Shown: positions 58,162 through 64,000 of the stretch, in pieces
Layout of the letters: each line of letters starts with the position of its first letter
Position numbering within the stretch: the stretch's first letter is position 1
DNA from: CALBJU01 sp965247125
Lineage (GTDB): Bacteria; Bacteroidota; Rhodothermia; Rhodothermales; UBA10348
Direction: 5' to 3'
Assembly: GCA_965247125.1 (NCBI GenBank)
Contig: CBDFGO010000002.1
Coordinates: forward strand, 1-64,000
DNA length: 64,000 bases
Notes under the pieces: generated by a model
The model's input: only the letters and a program-made list of their open reading frames with translations
The model's database searches: none
Told to the model about the DNA's origin: nothing
Made by a program: the position numbers and the translations under genes

Positions 58162-60678
58162 ATGTCGACCTACATATTTTCAAAACACCTAGTTTCACTG
58201 GCCATCGGCGCTTGCTTTTTCATTGCTAGCGTTGATATTTCTAGCGCTCAGGAGGGAGAAACGGAGGCACGTTACATTTGGGTGGGAAAAACAGAACTAG
58301 CCGCGCATGTCGACCTCATTACTGGTGTAGCCCGACGGGTGATTGACACTGATTCTTTGGATTTTGGACTGGGAGAAAAAGTCTTCCTCAACTCGGAAGG
58401 GCAAGTGATCAATCAAGCTGCTCGGTTTTTGCGCGACGTGGACGACGATCTCGGATTCGACTTCGAATCATTTTCTCGACCAGAGATAGGTCGAACTAGA
58501 ACAGGCTGGCACCTCGCTTATCACCAGCGCTATCGAGAACTTTCGGTGATCGGCTCGGTGATCGGACTAAACGTATCGGATGTTGGTAGAGTACAGTCCC
58601 TAACGATACAAGCATACGATTCTATAAACCTCAGCGTTTCGCCCTTCATCGGTGCACAAAGCATTTCCGGACTCGTCAGAGCGGCCAGGGCAATCAACCA
58701 AGATTTAAGAGTCATAAAATCTGAGCTTTCGGTACTAGCTGAACGCACCCAAAACGAAATCACCTTCCGCTTAATCTGGAATTCAGCCGTCGAAACTGAA
58801 GATAAGAGAGATGGCTGGAATGCTATCATCGATGCTAATACCGGCGACATCGTTTCAATCCGCGAGAGAGTCATCCATAGCGATGAGGCTGACTCGCCTG
58901 GTCCTCTCTTTCTGAATGCTTATAATTTTGATTTTACGAGTGATCAACCAGCGCGTGTGGTCCCGAACCCTTCTGCGGAAAGTGGTAGCAAAGACACGTA
59001 CACGGTTTCTGGAAATATCAAGCTCAACCACTTTACAACGCCAGAGGTGTACACGGGTGGTACGACCTTAGAGCGCGACACAAACATCGCCTTCAAATAT
59101 GCGCGCGTTGATCTGGACACAACGACAGGGTATGCTGATGTAGACGGAGATTATTCTTTTTCTGGTGTTTCTAGTGGTTCGCACACCTTAACATTTTACA
59201 TCGAAACCGAACATGCTTATGTGTCGACGACAGGATACAACAGCTCTACGTTCGAGAAAGAGGTAGAGATAGACGTGACCGCAAATACGGTTGAGGACTT
59301 TGACTGGAATTGGGGTGATGATGGAGATGAGTACAACGATTTCACGTCCATGGCATTAAATACCCTTTTTCAAGTCGAGACGTTTAGAGATCACTGGATC
59401 GACGATATTGATGTGTCAGCACTTTCGTCCAAGGATGATTGGAAAATCAACTTGACTTCATATTCAACGCCGGGCTCTTTCACTTGCGGTTCGACGTTTA
59501 CATCGGGGTCTAATGGTTTTTATATCACGATGCAAGGATTTTGCGCGCAGACCTCCGAAATCGTACATCATGAATTCTCGCACGATGGAATTTACACGTT
59601 GTACGGAAATCATTGGATCCAAAGCACGTGGTCCGGCGATGACCCTGATTATGATTTTGACGAAGCTGAAGCGATGGACGAGGCGTTTCCCGATTATGTC
59701 ACCGCGGCATTCAGCGATCACTACGCTTTTGGTGGCCCGTATTACACAAGCTCGGAGGCTGCGTTTCACGCGACTTATACCAGCCGCCCTCCCATTCGAT
59801 TGTTGTTCAACTCACTGACAATGGACGACTTCAGTACGAGCGCCGCGCCTCACACCAATGGGAAAATTGTTTCTGGCGCGGCTTGGAAGGTTCGTACGGA
59901 TAAAGGTGACTTCATCGATGATGTAGTGTTCGAAGCATTGTCGGTAGATCCTAATCCGCAAAGCTTCGCAAGTTTTGGCCGGGCTATGTATGAGGCTGAT
60001 GAGACGCTCAATTCTAAAGCAAATTGGTATGCGATTGAGCAACGCTTTCTCGAAAGAAAAATCTTACCCCCGCTCGCTCCATCTTCGCTGACACTTACCG
60101 CTGACGGAGACGATATTGATATTGCTTGGAACGACCTTTCGGGCTTCGAAGAGGGTTACGATGTCGAGAGAAGCACCGATGGAGGTGCCTGGACAACAAT
60201 TTCAGAGGAAAGTGCGGGGGCCACCTCCTTCACTCATCTGGATGTTGTGTGCCACCAAGGAGAAACGTACAAGTATCGAATCAGAGTATATGATGATGCC
60301 ACATCGACGGAGGATTTTTCACCCACCAGAAATTGGTACCCGTGTAATCCGCCTAAAATTGTATATGAAACGCCGAATCTGGAATTCTATGATGTACCAA
60401 CCGAGCTCTTCGAAGTACAGACCAAGCTGCTCGATGCGTATCCCAATCCATTCAATCCGGTAACCAGAATTTCATTCGAATTGGGCAAGGAAACGAATAT
60501 TAAATTGACTATTTTTGATGCGCTCGGTAGGGTCGTGAAGGTGATGGCAGAAGGACCACATTCTGCTGGGGTCCATTCCGTAACATTTGACGCAAGCAGT
60601 TTGCCCTCTGGCGTCTACTTTTACTCACTGACCACACCAGAAACTCAGCAATTCAAGAGCCTTCTTTTGATGAAATAA
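58162..60678 (+). CDS. Secreted thermolysin-like metallopeptidase with FN3 and T9SS sorting domains
   Basis: This is an 838-aa precursor. The ATG at 58162 is preferred over 58150 because GGAG lies 8 bases before it. The signal peptide ends near SSAQ. An FTP/PepSY propeptide spans ~35-230 (GWHLAYHQRYRELSVIG), followed by a carboxypeptidase-like beta domain. The zinc site HEFSH lies in IVHHEFSHDGIY, with third-ligand Glu in AMDEAFPDY. Then come a fibronectin type III domain (~635-730) and a type A T9SS domain (YPNPFNPVTRISFEL ... PSGVYFYSL). It should be secreted by T9SS. It begins 25 bases after an IS3 end, so the native promoter may be gone. Confidence 0.9.
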   Translation: MSTYIFSKHLVSLAIGACFFIASVDISSAQEGETEARYIWVGKTELAAHVDLITGVARRVIDTDSLDFGLGEKVFLNSEGQVINQAARFLRDVDDDLGFDFESFSRPEIGRTRTGWHLAYHQRYRELSVIGSVIGLNVSDVGRVQSLTIQAYDSINLSVSPFIGAQSISGLVRAARAINQDLRVIKSELSVLAERTQNEITFRLIWNSAVETEDKRDGWNAIIDANTGDIVSIRERVIHSDEADSPGPLFLNAYNFDFTSDQPARVVPNPSAESGSKDTYTVSGNIKLNHFTTPEVYTGGTTLERDTNIAFKYARVDLDTTTGYADVDGDYSFSGVSSGSHTLTFYIETEHAYVSTTGYNSSTFEKEVEIDVTANTVEDFDWNWGDDGDEYNDFTSMALNTLFQVETFRDHWIDDIDVSALSSKDDWKINLTSYSTPGSFTCGSTFTSGSNGFYITMQGFCAQTSEIVHHEFSHDGIYTLYGNHWIQSTWSGDDPDYDFDEAEAMDEAFPDYVTAAFSDHYAFGGPYYTSSEAAFHATYTSRPPIRLLFNSLTMDDFSTSAAPHTNGKIVSGAAWKVRTDKGDFIDDVVFEALSVDPNPQSFASFGRAMYEADETLNSKANWYAIEQRFLERKILPPLAPSSLTLTADGDDIDIAWNDLSGFEEGYDVERSTDGGAWTTISEESAGATSFTHLDVVCHQGETYKYRIRVYDDATSTEDFSPTRNWYPCNPPKIVYETPNLEFYDVPTELFEVQTKLLDAYPNPFNPVTRISFELGKETNIKLTIFDALGRVVKVMAEGPHSAGVHSVTFDASSLPSGVYFYSLTTPETQQFKSLLLMK

Positions 60679-60684
60679 ATCATC

Positions 60685-60719
60685 GTTGCCGCCGTCACTT
60701 TTAGCGTGGCGGCGGCAAC
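60685..60719 (+). terminator. Terminator-like hairpin after the metallopeptidase gene
   Basis: A 14-bp stem, GTTGCCGCCGTCAC with GTGGCGGCGGCAAC (one T-G wobble), closes a 7-base loop 6 bases past the stop. There is no T-run, so it may act as an mRNA-protecting or attenuating stem between two secreted-protein genes. Confidence 0.6.
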
Positions 60720-60731
60720 TGGAATGAGCCC

Positions 60732-62050
60732 ATGTATCGAAAACTCTCATTTGTCCTTTTCCTCCTTGCGATTTTTGGGTCAAACATCCTTCTTGCGCAA
60801 ACAGAGGGCATAACCTTCGGTAGTGCTGATACGACGGTTTGGACCAGCGAGACGGTCCACATTGGAGTGACTGCTGAAGATGAGCTAGGAACGGCGATTC
60901 CGGTGAACGTAGTCTCTTTGCCCGTTGGCGCCTCTTTCGATCCGGTTCTCTCGATTGTTTCATGGGTTTCAGTTGTCCCGACAATTGGCCAGTTATTTTT
61001 TCAGCTCAATCTGGATCTGGTACTGAATACATTTCCGATGTATTGGTAGTCGTGCGGGGTGAGTTGTATCCGCAAGTATATGATCAGGCACTTCGCGACT
61101 CACTTCGAATCAACTTTTCGCCAGAAGAGGTGCTCGGTTATGATGTCGCTCGAGATTCCATGTACGCCAATCTCTACTTGGATGGTGACGGCTTCGTGAG
61201 AGGTATTTACACCGACTTTGCGGTTGAGTTGACCGCTGGAGATCCATCTGTTGTTATGGATCAGGGAGGCATCAACGCAGAGCACATCTGGCTTCAATCG
61301 ATGGGAGCATCAGCGGAGCCACAGAAAAGCGATTTGTACAATCTGGCTCCCGCAAAAGCGAATATCAATTCGTCCCGCAGCAACAAACCGTTTTTTGTCA
61401 TTGCCGACATCAATGTCCAAAACTGGTATCGCTTGGAAGAAATACTTCAATCTATTCCAACAGAGAATAAGGACGAATATAGCCGGTCAGCTCCAGGTCA
61501 ATGGCAACCTCGTCGAGACGCGATGGGAGATATAGCAAGGTCAGTAGACTACTTTTACATAGTGCACAATGACTTCGCTGATTCGACGTTTTTTGAATTG
61601 CAAAGAGGTCAAATTCAAGGTTGGTCACAAGGCGATCCACCTACAATGGAGGAGTATCGCCGAGCGATTCAAATAAGAAAATGGCAAGGGAACTTGAATC
61701 CGTTCTTATTAGACCCGAATTTGCATATCCGCCTTTTTGGACTTTCGGAGGTACTTGGAAACGAGAGTGACGAATTTCCACTTCGCAGCGGGCTCGAAGC
61801 AGAAGTTTTTCCGAATCCATCCTCAGGTCGGTTTACCGTTAAGTACAGCGCCATGCAGCCGAACGAGCCATTCGAAATAAGTGTATTCGACCTTCTTGGA
61901 CGGCGAGTCTTTTTTGAGCGAGCCTTTGCATCAGCCGGGACCCATGTAGAAAAAGGAATTGAACTACCCGGGCTTTCAAATGGCGTCTACTTCGTCAGTA
62001 TTGCGGCGTCTTCCGGAAACGATACCATTCCCTTAATCATCTCGAATTAG
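60732..62050 (+). pseudogene. Secreted endonuclease I-family nuclease with T9SS domain, frameshifted
   Basis: The frame from the ATG at 60732 gives a signal peptide (SFVLFLLAIFGSNILLAQ) and a beta domain, then goes out of frame near 60965-60985. The other frame continues PDNWPVIFSAQSGSGTEYIS and on to 62050. That part has the endonuclease I/EndA fold: INAEHIWLQSMGA (metal-site His), DLYNLAPAKANINSSRSNKP, and WQGNLNPFLLDP. It ends in a T9SS domain (VFPNPSSGRFTVKY ... LSNGVYFVSI). Corrected, it would be about 438 aa and degrade DNA or RNA outside the cell. Whether the frameshift is real or a sequencing error cannot be told. Confidence 0.8.
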
Positions 62051-62062
62051 CCGGCTTTGTTT

Positions 62063-63076
62063 TCAGTTTCGGGAGTGGAGTTGGAGTTGCCCCGCTCTAG
62101 TGGATAGTTTCGGACTTGGTGATTTGAGCAGCCTTGTTATCAGATGTTCAAGTTTAGCAGTTTTGATACCATCATGAACCTTTTTGACTGTCGTTCTACT
62201 CACTAACAATGGTAAAAACAATTTGTCAATTGATTCCTCAAAACCTCCTAATCCCCAAAGAGTCGCACCAGCGGCTAATGACGTCGCAATCGTCGCGGTT
62301 GTTGTTACGGCTTCTGCGATTTTGTCGCTCTTTTCTACCCATTCCTTATAGTCTGCTGCTTTGGTGCGAATTTCGGTTTTGAACGACTCTATTTCATCGA
62401 TCGTCAAGTCAGACACGGTAGTGCGCATATTTGACAGCACCGGACGAACTCCTGAATCAAGCATTTCTGTATAGTCCCGATATGTAGGCGTTTTAAGCAA
62501 AGAGATGGAAACATCAAAAATGTCTTGATTTATCTCCCTGAGTCCAAAATAATCAGAGCTATCGGAAACAAATTTTTTCCACTGTTTTGATCCGATCGAC
62601 ACCGTACCATTTGTCAATAACGTGTGGCTTATCGGGTGGTCCGTAAGAATATGAAAGGTTGTCAGAAACTTAAGTGAGGACCTGGGTGGTAAGTCATTAA
62701 GTGCTGCATCAACTAATTCCTGCCCAAGAAATGTACAAGCGTTCACATATTTGAAGGAAAAGGATTCTTTCAAATAATCTTTTTCCCACTGGTCTGGTTT
62801 TGCATCAATCTTTTCCTGATGCTGAGGCTCCCACGTACTTCTGTATTTATACGCGTCACGGATTGTTTTATTTTCTCTGGCCTTCCGGTGGTATTCAACG
62901 AGTGGACCCGACATAATCGTCGTCCCAATGTCTTCAAAATTCTCATCTCCGCCTGCGATGATCGAATACACCATATTTCCCCTCCGAAAATAGCTTGGAG
63001 GGCGATGTTTTATTATTAGTTCTGCCAATACTGGAATATCTCGATAGGCGTCTGAATTTTGAACCAGCGGAATCAC
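62063..63076 (-). CDS. Unknown protein, probably 5'-truncated by IS3
   Basis: This 337-aa frame begins with a GTG (63076) exactly at the boundary of the IS3 copy (63077), so the natural start has probably been cut off. A later ATG at 62974 (MVYSIIAGG) could serve as the start. The chain is mostly helical and charged, with one hydrophobic stretch (TTTATIATSLAAGATLWGLGG). The segment around HRPPSYFRRGN and the GGDENF piece give no family match for me. It is convergent with the endonuclease gene. Function unknown. Confidence 0.55.
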   Translation of the reverse strand: MIPLVQNSDAYRDIPVLAELIIKHRPPSYFRRGNMVYSIIAGGDENFEDIGTTIMSGPLVEYHRKARENKTIRDAYKYRSTWEPQHQEKIDAKPDQWEKDYLKESFSFKYVNACTFLGQELVDAALNDLPPRSSLKFLTTFHILTDHPISHTLLTNGTVSIGSKQWKKFVSDSSDYFGLREINQDIFDVSISLLKTPTYRDYTEMLDSGVRPVLSNMRTTVSDLTIDEIESFKTEIRTKAADYKEWVEKSDKIAEAVTTTATIATSLAAGATLWGLGGFEESIDKLFLPLLVSRTTVKKVHDGIKTAKLEHLITRLLKSPSPKLSTRAGQLQLHSRN

Positions 63077-63129
63077 AGAGATGGTCCTATAAAACTGGAC
63101 AGGGTCTTAGGTGGAATCTTGCGGATTGA

Positions 63130-63957
63130 TTATGCTGCTTCTTGAAGCGGCTGGTGATTAAAAAATACGTGATCAGGGGTCTTTCTTCCGTGTGAGCTGT
63201 GTCGCCTTTCGTTATTGAAGTAGTCGAAGTATACAGCAATGGATTTGCGGGCTTCAGCCACACTGTCATAGGCTTTAAGGTACACCTCTTCATATTTCAG
63301 GCTACGCCACAGACGTTCAACGAACACGTTGTCCATCCAGCGACCTTTTCCGTCCATTGAGATCTGAACGTCGTGTTTCTTGAGAACATCGGTAAAGGCC
63401 ACGGATGTAAACTGGCTGCCCTGATCCGTATTGAAGATCTCTGGAGCGCCGTAAACAGCGATGGCCTCCTGGAGCGCTTCCACACAGAAGTCGGTCTCCA
63501 TCGTATTGGAGATCCGGTGCGAGAGCACCTTGCGGCTGTACCAGTCGATGACGGCAACGAGGTAGAGAAAGCCCTTTTTCATCGGGATGAACGTAATGTC
63601 GCTTGCGTAAACCTGCCGGGGCCGCGTCACGTTGAGCTTACGCAAGAGATACGGATAAATCTTGTGACCTTTTCCCGGAATCGAGGTCCGTTTCTTAGGA
63701 TAAATGGCAATAAGGCCCATCAGACGCATTAATCGCCGGATTCGATGGCGGCCCACAAAAATACCTCTGTCCTCGAGCGCATCCTTCATGGTGCGCGATC
63801 CTCGCGTGGGACGTTCGATGTAGAGCTCATCCAGTTTGTTCATCACGGCCAGGTTCTCCTCGCTCTCGCCCACCGGCTTGTAGTAGGCCGTTGAGCGATT
63901 CAGCTCCAGCAGATTGCACTGCCGTTTGATGGAGAGGTCGTGGATTGGGTCGATCAT
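63130..63957 (-). CDS. IS3-family transposase OrfB
   Basis: This 275-aa protein is nearly identical to the OrfB at 46651, with a few substitutions (e.g. GESEENL for GESKENL). DDE acids are present in ASDITFIP, NTDQGSQFT and the FVERLWRSLKYEE segment. It appears intact. Confidence 0.93.
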   Translation of the reverse strand: MIDPIHDLSIKRQCNLLELNRSTAYYKPVGESEENLAVMNKLDELYIERPTRGSRTMKDALEDRGIFVGRHRIRRLMRLMGLIAIYPKKRTSIPGKGHKIYPYLLRKLNVTRPRQVYASDITFIPMKKGFLYLVAVIDWYSRKVLSHRISNTMETDFCVEALQEAIAVYGAPEIFNTDQGSQFTSVAFTDVLKKHDVQISMDGKGRWMDNVFVERLWRSLKYEEVYLKAYDSVAEARKSIAVYFDYFNNERRHSSHGRKTPDHVFFNHQPLQEAA

Positions 63958-63971
63958 TTGGCGGCGCTCAC

Positions 63972-64000
63972 CTACTGGGTGCGACCGAGCGCTTTGGATA
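63972..64000 (-). CDS. IS3-family OrfA, last codons only (cut by window edge)
   Basis: The stop at 63972 and the preceding codons (ending LGRTQ) match the orfA end of the complete copy. The rest is beyond base 64000. Confidence 0.8.

Larger units (their letters stand above)
38467..64000. mobile_element. Integrated genomic island (left end; right end outside window)
   Basis: It begins inside a PLP-dehydratase gene and carries a tyrosine recombinase near that end. It also contains IS3- and IS21-family elements, a truncated conjugation-type ATPase, T9SS-secreted cargo, orphan gene ends and a small-gene operon. Coding density and base composition differ from the flanking chromosome. No right junction is visible. 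IS-driven deletions have clearly occurred inside, so the original element cannot be reconstructed from this window. Confidence 0.75.
63077..64000 (-). mobile_element. IS3-family insertion sequence, second copy (cut by window edge)
   Basis: It begins with AGAGATGGTCC and is nearly identical to the copy at 46598-47867, in the same orientation. The orfA end lies outside the window. Two near-identical copies in direct orientation can recombine and delete the ~16.5 kb between them. Confidence 0.93.

Overview
The window looks like chromosome from a member of the Rhodothermota/Bacteroidota group (Rhodothermales-like). The grounds are several type IX secretion (T9SS) C-terminal sorting domains, a DUF5687-type transporter protein paired with an ABC ATPase, a PadR/FtsX-type permease pair, an ECF sigma factor next to a Ser/Thr kinase, and a tRNA-Gln/prs/rplY order. 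No rRNA or marker phylogeny is available here, so the assignment is an inference.

Region 1 (1-8921) is a block of tightly packed, overlapping genes, all on the minus strand. It reads as the virion module of an integrated tailless, membrane-containing dsDNA virus. It holds two tandem paralogous ~210-aa capsid-like proteins, a third beta-rich protein with an internal duplication, a P-loop ATPase related to RadA/KaiC, four or five small proteins with a membrane segment (mostly near the C-terminus), a transglutaminase-like protein, a coiled-coil protein, and a lytic transglycosylase cut by the left edge. I see no tail, portal or large terminase gene. The block stops just downstream of the rplY terminator.

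Region 2 (9.0-38.3 kb) is ordinary chromosome. It contains rplY with a collagen-like tail, prs and tRNA-Gln, a P1 aminopeptidase, an Asp/Glu racemase, a DtxR-type regulator, RNase R, a DUF5687 transporter pair, ferrochelatase, a pseudouridine synthase, a YjbR-type protein, a polyprenol/diacylglycerol-kinase-like membrane protein, a lipase, an amidohydrolase lipoprotein, the ECF sigma/kinase pair, two lipoproteins, a corrinoid-type ABC ATPase with cobalamin adenosyltransferase, an M23 peptidase, an FtsX-like permease with a PadR regulator, a BNR-repeat secreted protein and an aldehyde dehydrogenase.

Region 3 (about 38.47 kb to the right edge) is an integrated, decaying mobile island. It begins inside the 3' part of a PLP-dependent dehydratase gene and carries a tyrosine recombinase. 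It also carries two IS21-family elements, one complete IS3-family element, one more cut by the window edge and two IS3 remnants. The cargo includes two T9SS-type beta-helix surface proteins, two paralogous secreted thermolysin-like metallopeptidases (one split by an IS21 element with an exact 5-bp target duplication), a frameshifted secreted endonuclease I, orphan T9SS domains, a truncated TraD/HerA-like conjugation ATPase, and a compact operon of four small genes (53.2-54.2 kb) that includes a DUF2188 protein and a membrane protein. Much of this region is visibly more A+T-rich than region 2.

The best candidates for something undescribed are the tailless provirus module (with a RadA-like rather than FtsK/HerA-like ATPase) and the small four-gene operon in the island.
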